Notes under the pieces: model-generated
Database searches by the model: none
Seen by the model: the letters and a program-made list of their open reading frames with translations, nothing else
What the model was told of the DNA's origin: nothing
DNA from: Listeria floridensis FSL S10-1187
GTDB lineage: Bacteria > Bacillota > Bacilli > Lactobacillales > Listeriaceae
Direction: 5' to 3'
Length of the DNA: 64,000 nucleotides
Assembly (NCBI RefSeq): GCF_000525875.1
Contig: NZ_AODF01000019.1
Location: 1 to 64,000 of the forward strand
Part shown: positions 24,437-33,910 of the stretch, in pieces
How positions within the stretch are numbered: the first letter of the stretch is position 1
Layout: each line of letters opens with the position of its first letter
Translations under genes and position numbers: made by a program

Positions 24437-27400
24437 CTATTTACCATTTAATTTTCTTTTTTTTCTTGAAAACAATCGACGAATTCCAGCAAGAGCAAGA
24501 AGTAGTCCTGCAAACGGATAAAGTGAATTCGATTCATCACCTGTTTCCGGCAAGTTTTGTTTCGACTGCTCTTGTTTTGGAGCTTCTGATTGGGCTACTT
24601 CTTTTTGCGGTTGTTCTGGTTTATCAACTGTAACCGGAAGAGCTTTTACAATGACAACCCGTTCAAATGTTGCTTTGTTGCCGTCAGAATCGGTTACTTC
24701 ATAAACAACTTTATACGTGCCCGCTTTCGTAAGGTCAACTGTATTCTCGATGATTTTTACATCACCAGTTAGATCACCGTCTTCAAGATCGCTTGCTTTG
24801 ATCGTGCTCATTGGATCAAAAGAATCGCCAACTGTTAAAGTTGTTTCTTTTTCACCCGTAATTTTTGGTCCCTCAGTCACAATTACTTCGCGTGTAAATG
24901 TTGCCTTGTTGCCATCTTTATCCAACACTTCATATGTCACATAATATGTGCCTGGTTTTGAAGTATCTACAGGATTTTCGAGTACAACCAACTTATCTGT
25001 GATGTCCCCATCTTCTTTGTCCGTTGCTTTCATTGTACTTAGCGGATCAAAATCAGCATTTGGATTAAGACGAGTAGATTCTTCTCCTGTAATCGTCGGT
25101 GCTTCTGTCACAACAACTTCACGTGTGAAGAGAGCCACGTTGCCGTCTACATCTGTTACTTGATACGTCACTTCATACGTTCCCGGAATACTTGTATCTA
25201 CTGTATTCGTGAGAACAATCAACTTCGCAGTCAAATCGCCATCTTCTTTATCTGCTGCTTTCATCGTACTCATTGGATCAAAGTCAGCATTCGGGTTCAG
25301 ACGTGTAGATTCTTCTCCTGTAATCACTGGTGCTTCCGTCACGATAACCTCACGCGTAAATGTCGCTTTGTTGCCATCTGCATCTGTTACTTGATATGTC
25401 ACAAAGCATGTACCCGGAACAAGTGAATCAACTGGATTATTCACAACTTCAAGTTTTGCAGTTAGATCACCGTCTTCTTTATCCATTGCTTCCATCGTGC
25501 TCATTGGATCAAAAGCTTGTCCAGGGTTCAAGCGCGTAACCAGTTCACCTTTAATTGTTGGTGCTTCCGTTACAATCACTTCACGCGTAAACACAGCTTC
25601 ATTTCCGTCTGCATCTGTTACTTGATAATCTACTTGATACGTACCAGGAATAGCAGTATCCACAGGATTATTCACAACAACGAGTTTTGAAGTCAAGTCC
25701 CCATCTTCTTTATCCACCGCTTTCATTGTGCTTAGTGGATCAAAGTCGGCATTTGGGTTTAGACGCGTCGAAGCTTCCCCTGTAATCACTGGTGCTTCCG
25801 TTACAACTACAGTACGCGTAAAGCTTGCTTTATTGCCATCCGCATCTGTTACTTGATACGTCACTTGGTAATTACCCGGTACACTTGTATCCACATTGTT
25901 TGTTAATACAACGAGTTTGGCCGTCAAATCGCCGTCTTCTTTATCCACAGCTTTCATTGTGCTTAGTGGATCAAAATCAGCATTCGGATTTAGACGTGTC
26001 GTTTTTTCACCCGTAATCACTGGTGCTTCCGTTACAACTACAGTACGCGTAAAGCTTGCTTTATTGCCATCCGCATCTGTTACTTGATACGTCACTTGGT
26101 AATTACCCGGCACACTTGTATCCACATTGTTTGTTAATACAACGAGTTTGGCCGTCAAATCGCCGTCTTCTTTATCCACAGCTTTCATTGTGCTTAGCGG
26201 ATCGAAAGCCGCATTCGGATTTAGACGTGTCGTTTTTTCACCCGTAATCGTTGGCGCTTCCGTTACAATCACTTCACGGATAAATGTTGCTTTGTTGCCG
26301 TCAGAATCCGTCACTTCATAGTTCACTTCGTACGTACCCGGCATTTTTGTGTCAACCGTATTTTTCGTTACCACAAGTTTTGCCGTAATATCGCCATCTT
26401 CCTTATCCATCGCTTTCATTGTGCTTAGCGGATCGAAGCTTGCGTTTGGATTAAGTCGGGTAGATACTTCGCCCGTAATTTCTGGACCTTCTGCCACAAC
26501 AACTGTGCGAACAAAATTCGCTTTATTGCCGTCAGAATCCGTCACCTCATAAGTCACTTCATACGTGCCAGGCGTTTTTGTATCCACATTATTTTTCACA
26601 ACTTGAAGTTTCGCTGTAAGATCACCGTCTTCTTTATCCATCGCCTTCATCGTGCTTAGCGGATCAAAACTTGCATTCGGTTGCAGATACGTGATTTTTT
26701 CACCCGTAATTACTGGTGCTTCTGTCACAATCACATCGCGAGTAAATGTTGCTTTATTGCCATCCGAATCCGTCACTTCATACGTCACTTTGTAGCTACC
26801 AGCTGTATTCACATCCACATTGTTGCTCACTACCTTAAGCGCACTTGTCAAGTTGCCGTCTTCCTTATCTGCGGCTGTGATTTGCATCATTGGATCGAAT
26901 GCCTGACCAATATTAAGCGTAATCGTCTTCTCCCCTGTAATCGTCGGAGCTTCCGTTACAATCACGTCGCGGATAAACGTCGCTTTATTCCCATCTGAAT
27001 CTGAAACTTCATAAGACACTTGGTATGTGCCCGGAATTGCAGTATTCACATTATTGCTCACTACACGGATTGAACTTGTGATGTCGCCATCTTCCGTATC
27101 CGATGCTTTCATCGTGCTTAACGGATCAAAGACCGCATTCGGATTGAGACGTGTGGTTTTTTCTCCTGTGATTTGCGGACCGTCTGTGATAATTACAGTT
27201 TGCGTAAAGTACGCCTTGTTGCCATCCGAATCCGTCACTGAAAATTCATTCGTATACGTACCTGGAACCGCAATATTCACGTTTGTCGAAACTAGTTCAA
27301 TTTTGTTCGTAATATCTCCGTCTTCCTTGTCAGTCGCACGTAGCGAAGCTTTCCCATCCACAAGTTCATTCACTTTGCCGTAAATCACTTGTTCGCCGGT

Positions 27401-30304
27401 AATCACTGGCTTTTCAGTTACCGTCACGAGACGTGTGAACGTTGATTTATTCCCATCCGAATCCGTTACTTCATAAGCCACTTCATAGTCGCCTGGGACA
27501 TTCACGTTCACCGTATTTTTCGTCACTTTAAGCTGCGCCGTCAAGTCACCGTCTTCTTTGTCTTCAGCTTTCATCGTGCTCATCGGATCAAATGCTTGAC
27601 CAGGATTTAAGCGTGTAGTTGCTTCCCCAGTAATTTTCGGTCCACCAAAAACATTTACTTCACGCGTAAATGTCGCCTTGTTCCCATCCGAATCCGTCAC
27701 TTGATAAACCACTTGATATTCGCCAACAACCGCGGTGTTGACATTGTTAGAAAGAATTTGAAGTTTGTTCGTGATGTCGCCGTCTTCCTTGTCAGTCGCC
27801 TTCATCGTGCTCATCGGATCAAACGCTTCATTCAGCTGTAAGTTCGTAATTACTTCACCCGTAATAACAGGTTTTTCCGTCACAATTACTTTACGTGTAA
27901 ATGTACCAACATTGCCATCCGAATCTGAAACCTTATATTCCACTTCGTATGTGCCTGGAACATTGATATTGACCGTGTTTTTCGTTACCTCAAGTTGCGC
28001 CGTTAAATCGCCGTCTTCTTTATCCATGGCTTTCATTGTGCTCATTGGATCAAAAGCCTGCCCTTGGTTAAGACGAGTTTCGGCTTCACCGGTAATCACC
28101 GGAGCCTCCGTTACGACTACTGTACGCGAATACGTTGCGGTGTTGCCATCTGAATCCACAACCGAATATTCAACCTTGTATGTGCCAGCTACAGCCGTGT
28201 TCACATTATTCGAAACGACTTGCAGTTTGCTTGTGAGGTCTCCATCTTCCTTATCATTTGCTTTCATGTCCGAAAGCGGATCAAACGTTCCGCCGACATT
28301 AATTTGCGTCATCGTCGGGCCGGTAATCACCGGTTTTTCCGTTACGACTACAACTCGTACAAATGTCGCTACATTCCCATCCGAATCTTTTACTTGATAA
28401 GCCACTTGATATGTACCCGGAACAGCCGTGTTCACATTATTCGAAGTTACTTCAAGTTTATTCGTGATATTACCGTCTTCCTTGTCCATCGCTTGCATCG
28501 TACTCATCGGGTCAAAACTTGCACCAACATTAAGACGCGTTTCTTTGTCCCCAGTGATGATCGGTGCTTCCGTCACAACAACAGTTTGGATAAAGGTGCT
28601 TGTATTGCCATCCGAATCTCTAACAGAATAAATCACATTATACGTACCAGCCATTGTCACATCTACATTCGAAGATTGAATCTGAATCGCAGAAGTCAAG
28701 TTGCCATCTTCCACATCTGATGCGGTAACTGTACTTAAACCGTTGAATAATTCATTTACACGCAAGTACACCGTTTGCTGTCCAGTAATGACTGGCGGAT
28801 TTGTCACAATAACCTTACGTGTAAATTGGGCTTTATTTCCTGTTGAATCCGTCACTTCATATTCCACTTGATAAGTTCCCGGCACAGCCGTGTTGACATT
28901 ATTGCTTGTAATTACGATCGCAGAAGTCAAATCTCCATCCTCAGCATCGCTTGCAGCCATTGTACTGCGAGGATTAAAGTTATCATTTGGATTTAAACGT
29001 GTTTCCGCTTCACCAGTAATCGTCGGTGGATTATCTGATTCGACAATAACTTGACGTGTGTATGTGGTCGTATTATTATGACTGTCTGTTACTTGATAAG
29101 TCACCGTATAAGTTCCCGGTACCATATTGTTCACTGGATTATTCACAACAACAAGTTGCGAAGTCAAATTCCCATCTTCATTGTCATTTGCAGACATGCC
29201 GCTCATCGGATCAAATGACGTACCCACACGAATTCTCATGTCATCACCAGCAATAGTTGGGCTCGAACCACCGAGAATTGTAATCGGACTATTAATACCG
29301 TTTGATGTATACGTTAAATCTGTAAAACCTTCATCATGATAGTTAGCTTGAGCAGATGACGATAAGTTCACTCCAGGCGCTGTCCCTGAAAGTCTAAAGC
29401 TAACATCAACTGGAGAAGAAGTTGACACACGATCTACTGTAAAGGTAAGCGTGTTAGATGCTGGATTATAGATTGGATTAGAAACCGTTCCATTAGAAGA
29501 AACGATTGATCCTGGTATATATGCAGTCTCAGCCGGAAGGTTAACCGTTACATTATTATCTGCAGCAGTCATCCCACCAGTATTCGTGAGACGTAAATCA
29601 TAATCTACTTGATCATTTAAGTAAATTGGATTTGTGCGGAAGCCCCCGCTTAATTCAATCTCAGCTTTAGAACTAAAAATAACATTGTCTAAAAAGTTTC
29701 CTTCTGTAGTGCTTTGCCCAGTCACTCCGCGAAATTGAAAGCGTGTAGTCGTCTGTCCAGCCGGAATTACATAAGTTCCTGAATATTTTTTCCAAGCTAC
29801 ACTATTTGTTTGCATCAACGCTTGTTGAATCAGTTGACCCCCTGGTGCCCCAAATTCTACAATGGCACTATCAGTTCCAATACGACCACGGTGATAAACT
29901 TGCCAACGAATAACTTGACCAGGTGTTGTTTGAATATCTTGATAGAGTGCTGAAATTTGATTGGCATTAAGCTCCGCCCACTGTCTTCCACTTGCAGCAG
30001 TCTTTCCGCCTTGACCATTTGCTTGGATTTCAATCATATTATCCGTTGCCGTTGTGTTCCATCCTGGCACAGAACTAGCATTTATGAAATCCATTGTTTT
30101 TCCTACTAGAAGCGGCTGTTCAAAATCTCCATTTACCAGTTGAACTACATTTGCAGCCCGAGCAGCGGCTGTCTTGCTTTTCACATCACTTTTCGCTTCA
30201 ACTGGATCAGCTAAAACATTAAAGGCAGGAATAGTAAAAGAATTCCCGACAATCAGCGTTGCAAGACCTACCTTTGCGATTTTCATGTTTGTCTTTTTAT
30301 TCAA
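24437..30304 (-). CDS. Giant LPXTG-anchored surface protein with about 20 DUF5011 repeats
   Basis: 1955 residues. A signal peptide (to about ADPVEAKS) is followed by a carbohydrate-binding-like domain (NGDFEQPLL to GNFLDNVIFSS, about 55-215). A DUF11-like domain follows (NTGGMTAADNNVTVNLPAETA, about 215-345). Then come about 20 consecutive 77-residue DUF5011/Ig-like repeats with the core DKEDGDLT and VTDSDGNKATFTR. The C-terminus has NLPETGDES, a hydrophobic stretch and RKKRK, a sortase A signal. Acidic DxEDGD motifs suggest calcium binding. Such proteins act as cell-wall adhesins or biofilm proteins; ligand unknown. It resembles Lmo0842-type proteins. Monocistronic, with a start at 30304 behind GGGAG. 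Confidence 0.93.
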   Translation of the reverse strand: MNKKTNMKIAKVGLATLIVGNSFTIPAFNVLADPVEAKSDVKSKTAAARAANVVQLVNGDFEQPLLVGKTMDFINASSVPGWNTTATDNMIEIQANGQGGKTAASGRQWAELNANQISALYQDIQTTPGQVIRWQVYHRGRIGTDSAIVEFGAPGGQLIQQALMQTNSVAWKKYSGTYVIPAGQTTTRFQFRGVTGQSTTEGNFLDNVIFSSKAEIELSGGFRTNPIYLNDQVDYDLRLTNTGGMTAADNNVTVNLPAETAYIPGSIVSSNGTVSNPIYNPASNTLTFTVDRVSTSSPVDVSFRLSGTAPGVNLSSSAQANYHDEGFTDLTYTSNGINSPITILGGSSPTIAGDDMRIRVGTSFDPMSGMSANDNEDGNLTSQLVVVNNPVNNMVPGTYTVTYQVTDSHNNTTTYTRQVIVESDNPPTITGEAETRLNPNDNFNPRSTMAASDAEDGDLTSAIVITSNNVNTAVPGTYQVEYEVTDSTGNKAQFTRKVIVTNPPVITGQQTVYLRVNELFNGLSTVTASDVEDGNLTSAIQIQSSNVDVTMAGTYNVIYSVRDSDGNTSTFIQTVVVTEAPIITGDKETRLNVGASFDPMSTMQAMDKEDGNITNKLEVTSNNVNTAVPGTYQVAYQVKDSDGNVATFVRVVVVTEKPVITGPTMTQINVGGTFDPLSDMKANDKEDGDLTSKLQVVSNNVNTAVAGTYKVEYSVVDSDGNTATYSRTVVVTEAPVITGEAETRLNQGQAFDPMSTMKAMDKEDGDLTAQLEVTKNTVNINVPGTYEVEYKVSDSDGNVGTFTRKVIVTEKPVITGEVITNLQLNEAFDPMSTMKATDKEDGDITNKLQILSNNVNTAVVGEYQVVYQVTDSDGNKATFTREVNVFGGPKITGEATTRLNPGQAFDPMSTMKAEDKEDGDLTAQLKVTKNTVNVNVPGDYEVAYEVTDSDGNKSTFTRLVTVTEKPVITGEQVIYGKVNELVDGKASLRATDKEDGDITNKIELVSTNVNIAVPGTYTNEFSVTDSDGNKAYFTQTVIITDGPQITGEKTTRLNPNAVFDPLSTMKASDTEDGDITSSIRVVSNNVNTAIPGTYQVSYEVSDSDGNKATFIRDVIVTEAPTITGEKTITLNIGQAFDPMMQITAADKEDGNLTSALKVVSNNVDVNTAGSYKVTYEVTDSDGNKATFTRDVIVTEAPVITGEKITYLQPNASFDPLSTMKAMDKEDGDLTAKLQVVKNNVDTKTPGTYEVTYEVTDSDGNKANFVRTVVVAEGPEITGEVSTRLNPNASFDPLSTMKAMDKEDGDITAKLVVTKNTVDTKMPGTYEVNYEVTDSDGNKATFIREVIVTEAPTITGEKTTRLNPNAAFDPLSTMKAVDKEDGDLTAKLVVLTNNVDTSVPGNYQVTYQVTDADGNKASFTRTVVVTEAPVITGEKTTRLNPNADFDPLSTMKAVDKEDGDLTAKLVVLTNNVDTSVPGNYQVTYQVTDADGNKASFTRTVVVTEAPVITGEASTRLNPNADFDPLSTMKAVDKEDGDLTSKLVVVNNPVDTAIPGTYQVDYQVTDADGNEAVFTREVIVTEAPTIKGELVTRLNPGQAFDPMSTMEAMDKEDGDLTAKLEVVNNPVDSLVPGTCFVTYQVTDADGNKATFTREVIVTEAPVITGEESTRLNPNADFDPMSTMKAADKEDGDLTAKLIVLTNTVDTSIPGTYEVTYQVTDVDGNVALFTREVVVTEAPTITGEESTRLNPNADFDPLSTMKATDKEDGDITDKLVVLENPVDTSKPGTYYVTYEVLDKDGNKATFTREVIVTEGPKITGEKETTLTVGDSFDPMSTIKASDLEDGDLTGDVKIIENTVDLTKAGTYKVVYEVTDSDGNKATFERVVIVKALPVTVDKPEQPQKEVAQSEAPKQEQSKQNLPETGDESNSLYPFAGLLLALAGIRRLFSRKKRKLNGK
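24640..29265 (-). repeat. Array of about 20 in-frame 231-bp repeats
   Basis: Each unit is about 231 bp and encodes one DUF5011 domain; 20 units fill this span. Units 14 and 15 (about 25810-26270) are almost identical in DNA, while the others differ moderately. This points to recent tandem duplication by unequal exchange. Exact unit edges are estimated. Confidence 0.88.
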
Positions 30305-30436
30305 ATAGAAAACTCCCTTTCTTAAAGTAGTCTAGGTGCGACAATTCCATCTTAGCAAAAGGAGAAAAATCGTTTTATAGCCCAAAGTCTATTTTGTTCA
30401 AGAGAAATATGTCAATCTATCAACATTTTAAAAAAA

Positions 30437-30468
30437 ACCTTGCTTTCAACATACATTGAAAGCAAGGT
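30437..30468 (-). terminator. Terminator after the serine hydrolase gene
   Basis: ACCTTGCTTTCAA / TTGAAAGCAAGGT (30437-30449 and 30456-30468), followed on the minus strand by a T run (30436-30430). Confidence 0.9.
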
Positions 30469-30474
30469 CTATTC

Positions 30475-31652
30475 TTATTCTGTTTGATTAAGCAACTCAT
30501 AAATCTTATTATTAACTTTTCCAAACGAGTCAATATTATTTTGAATGTTCGAGAACAGCACCACGAATGTTTTTCCGGTTTTACTCATGCTATTCGATAC
30601 ATTCCAGCCGTTCATTACGCCATGATTATTGTAGCTCCCAGGATCAACATAAAAACCCATTCCATATCCCGAACTACTACCAGCCGTGAACATTTCTGAA
30701 AAACTTTTTTTGCTTCAGCAGCTTTCCGCTACTTAGTGCTTGATCAAATCGGTACATATCGCTTGCAGACATGTATAAGTTGCCGACGCCAAATAGTTGC
30801 GATAAATCAGGCACTGACGGTACACTATATGTTCCATCTTTTTTCAAAAAGTAGCCAACTGACCGATCTTTTTCGTTTTTAAAACTGGAGTAAAATCCAA
30901 CTTGATTCATGCCTGCCGGTTCAAAAATATGTCGCTTGTAGAAATCTGCTAGCGTTTCGCCACTTAGTTTTTCAACAAGATAAGAAAGCACTGTATAGTT
31001 TGAATCTTGATAGTTCCATTTGCCAGGTCCGCGTTTGATTCCTCGTCTTTCAATATCCTGCACGAGCTCAAGGGGAGTAATAACATCGTTTGTTTCGATG
31101 TGTCCTTTGATACCGCTTGTATGGTTTAGTAAGTTGCGAATTGTAATTTGACTGCCATTTGGAAATTCAGATAAGTAACGTGAAATCGGATCATCCACTT
31201 GGATTTTACCTTGCTCACTGAGCTGTAAAATGGAAACTGCCGTAAGAGCTTTCTGAGCTGAGCCGATATAATAACGCGTATCCGGCGTGTTAAGTTGTTT
31301 TGTATCCCGATTGCTATAGCCATAACCTTTATTCAAAACAAATTTACCTTCACGTACAACAACAGCAGTACCGCTAAAATTGATGCTCTTTAAATATTCA
31401 TCAATGGTTGAATTATTCATGATCGTTTTTGATTCAGACTCCGTTTGTGTTTCTTTTTTCGGCGTCGGTTTTGATTCAGGTTTTGGATGTTCACTTGCTT
31501 TAGATGGTTCCTCAATTTTTTCAGGAGCTAAAATATAGATCGCTCCATAAATAACGGCCAGTAAAATCATCAAACTTCCGCTGAACAGGAAAATCTGCCT
31601 TCTCAGCCGTTTCTTTTTTTGTTCTTCCCCGATTTCTCCGATTTTCTATCAC
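30475..31652 (-). CDS. Penicillin-binding-protein-like serine hydrolase (beta-lactamase family), two frameshifts
   Basis: 391 residues when two frame breaks are repaired. Basic residues then one membrane helix (IFLFSGSLMILLAVIYGAIY, within about 20-40) anchor it. A K/E/P-rich linker leads to a class C beta-lactamase-like domain with SAQK (SxxK), YQDSNY (YxN) and, near the end, KTGKT. It resembles lmo0540. The first break is at seven T (31614-31620), so that GTG 31652 behind AGGAAG becomes the start. The second is at seven T (30705-30711), splitting KLLKQKSFSEMFTAG. Both are one base too many. Role: likely D,D-peptidase or esterase acting outside the membrane. Confidence 0.83.
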
Positions 31653-31864
31653 AACAACACTTCCTAGCTTGTTATTTATCGAAAAAATGCTTATCTTCCC
31701 AAAAACTTCGATAACTCCATATATGAATAGTAGTGGAAAAATCGCTAAAAAGCAATTTTGAATTAATCTTTCATTTTTAATTCGGCAGGTTTTAAAAAAA
31801 ACTACAAAGGGTATGGATTAAGCGTGATAAATCTGTGAAAACACGAGAAGGAGTTTGATGTAAG

Positions 31865-32879
31865 ATGGTTACCATGACTAAAGGAAAATTCGACAGTTTG
31901 AATCGGCTTTCTAATGATAAAGGTGTCATCGCAGCGCTTGCGATTGATCAGCGCGGTTCACTAAAAAAAAATGATTCAAGCTGCAAAAGGAACAGAAGAT
32001 AAAAAAGATGTAGAAGACTTTAAGGAAATGGTTTCAGAAGAACTTACACCATACGCTTCTGCCATTCTTTTAGATGATGAATATGGTACACCGGCTATTA
32101 AAGCACGCCACGCCGGATGTGGACTGCTTAGTTCTTATGAAAAAACTGGTTACGATACAACAATCCCAGGTAAATTACCTGACTTGATTGAAAATCTTTC
32201 GGCTCTTCGAATCAAGGAAAATGGCGGCGATGCAGTAAAAATCCTTGTTTATTATGACCCGGATGAACCTCTAGAAATTAATGAAATCAAATATGCTTTC
32301 TTAGAAAGAATCGGAGCGGAATGTCGCGAAGTTGATATTCCATTTTTCCTTGAGCCGATTACGTATGATTCGAAAGTGACGGATTCCGGATCACTTGAAT
32401 ATGCCAAGTTAAAACCGACTAAAGTTAAAAAAGCTATCAAAGAATTTTCAAAACCGCGTTATGGGGTTGACGTTTTGAAACTTGAAGTTCCAGTCAATTT
32501 CAATTATGTGGAAGGATTCGCACAAGGCGAAACGGCTTATTCGCAAGATGAAGCTGCACGTCACTTTGAAGAATGCTCGGATTTAAGCCCGCTTCCTTTT
32601 ATCTACTTAAGTGCAGGTGTCACAGCAGAGATGTTCCACAAAACCATTGAATTTGCGAACAAGCATAATGTCGAATACAGCGGTGTATTATGCGGTCGCG
32701 CTACTTGGAAAGACGGCATTGAAATTTACGGTAAACAAGGCGATGACGCACTTCGTGAATGGCTTCGTACACAAGGTAAAGAAAATATCACATCGCTCAA
32801 CGCGTTGCTTGACCAAGGTGCTGTTCCATGGTGGACAAAATACGGCACACTTGAAGATGTTCATGTAGTTGAAAAATAA
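31865..32879 (+). CDS. lacD: Tagatose 1,6-bisphosphate aldolase, frameshifted near N-terminus
   Basis: 337 residues after repair, standard for LacD. The N-terminus is MTKGKFDSLNRLSNDKGVI, then AIDQRGSLKKMIQAAKG. Later landmarks are the substrate-binding LDDEYGTPAIKARHAGCGLL and DVLKLEVPVNF with the Schiff-base lysine. The frame breaks at nine A (31963-31971); eight restores it. LacD splits tagatose 1,6-bisphosphate into dihydroxyacetone phosphate and glyceraldehyde 3-phosphate. It resembles lmo0539. ATG 31865 or 31874 are both possible starts. No other lactose/galactose-6-phosphate genes are adjacent, so its substrate source is elsewhere. Confidence 0.9.
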
Positions 32880-32881
32880 AT

Positions 32882-32914
32882 AAAAAAGCCCTCCTGTGCC
32901 GGAGGGCTTTTTTT
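32882..32914. terminator. Bidirectional terminator after lacD
   Basis: GCCCTCC / GGAGGGC (32888-32894 and 32901-32907) with A and T runs on either side. It also serves the convergent CPBP gene. Confidence 0.92.
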
Positions 32915-32919
32915 CATGC

Positions 32920-33630
32920 TTAAAAGAGAAAGAAAAAGGCGATTAAATTGTTAGCAAAATGGAGCAGAATACACGCCTCAAGCCGTTTCGTTTTGTAATA
33001 CATCAGCGCAAGCCCAAACGCCATCACAAAGTAAATCAGGAAGCTCGAAAAATTTGTCGGAATGTGAGCGAACGTGAACAGCAAGGTGCTCACTACAAAG
33101 CCGATTTTCGGATACTTCCAAAAAATGATTTTCATAACAAAACCACGAAAAATAACTTCTTCAACAATAGGCGCTAAAATGACGACCGAAACAAAAATAG
33201 TGAGCGGCGCTGCTTGAATGATCATCTCTTCAAGACCGGATTGATTCGCTGTTGTAAAATCTGGACTCAAATAGTTGATCAGGACTTCCACTCCGCTTGA
33301 GAGAATCAGGGTTGCCAGACTGATCCAGATAAACTGGAACCAAACTTTTTTCGTGAATGGTCGAAGTGAAAAAAATTTCATTCCGGTCAGATAGGCAAGA
33401 AATAGTACAACTGCAATTGCAAATGCTTCGGCTGCATTAAAGTACCAAGAAATTTGAATAGTATCAAGCGTAGCTTCCACCGAACGCCCGCTTTGAATCG
33501 CTTCTATCACCGGTGGGAAGATAGCGAAAAATTGACCAATTGTGTCCAGGATGAAAAAGAGTACCACCCAAATAATGCCAAGCCACGCTTTCGGATGCTT
33601 TTCAGTTTGAAGTGATGATTCGGTTTCCAC
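32920..33630 (-). CDS. CPBP (CAAX/Abi) family intramembrane metalloprotease
   Basis: 236 residues, about seven hydrophobic segments. The catalytic motifs are EEVIFRGFV (about 158) and FAHIP (about 188), with a third conserved segment HFANN near the end. These glutamate/histidine motifs define the CPBP family. Members range from prenyl-protein proteases to bacteriocin-immunity proteins; the substrate here is unknown. The start is GTG 33630 (VETESSLQ), placed 6 bases after AGGGGAG; the ATG two bases away is in another frame. Single gene convergent with lacD. Confidence 0.88.
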   Translation of the reverse strand: METESSLQTEKHPKAWLGIIWVVLFFILDTIGQFFAIFPPVIEAIQSGRSVEATLDTIQISWYFNAAEAFAIAVVLFLAYLTGMKFFSLRPFTKKVWFQFIWISLATLILSSGVEVLINYLSPDFTTANQSGLEEMIIQAAPLTIFVSVVILAPIVEEVIFRGFVMKIIFWKYPKIGFVVSTLLFTFAHIPTNFSSFLIYFVMAFGLALMYYKTKRLEACILLHFANNLIAFFFLF

Positions 33631-33821
33631 ATGGATCTCCCCTTTCGTTCTTTTAAGCGTAGCATGAAATTGGCGCTCTGAAAAGACAGAAGCGAAAGTC
33701 TAACCAAATTTCGGCTTTTTATAACCACGATTTTCTGAAAAATATATTTTCATTCACAATAATTTCATTTTTGTGTTCTATTTATTTGGTAGCTGTCAAA
33801 CTTATTTTCCAGATGGCGCGT

Positions 33822-33885
33822 TATAATGTGCATATCATCACAATGACGGGATAAAATCGGGGAGGCGAAAAATAGAATTGTGATG
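33822..33885 (+). promoter_or_regulatory. Promoter and 5' UTR dyad of the LRR protein gene
   Basis: A consensus -10 TATAAT (33822-33827) has no good -35 at 17 bases. CATCACAAT (33836-33844) and ATTGTGATG (33877-33885) form a perfect 9-base-pair inverted repeat that would start the transcript with a large hairpin enclosing GGGGAGG. Confidence 0.5.
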
Positions 33886-33910
33886 TGTAAAAAAAATAGG
33901 AGATGATGAA

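Noticed and set aside
24640-29265. Regular 231-bp repeats considered as a CRISPR array
   Set aside because: The repeats are long, contiguous, without spacers and all in one reading frame of a surface protein.
24590-29339. Many plus-strand frames opposite the LPXTG protein
   Set aside because: They recur every 231 bp and mirror the repeat array on the other strand; no ribosome sites.
30305-30436. Possible small RNA between the LPXTG and serine hydrolase genes
   Set aside because: Only an ordinary terminator was found; no promoter or stable fold.
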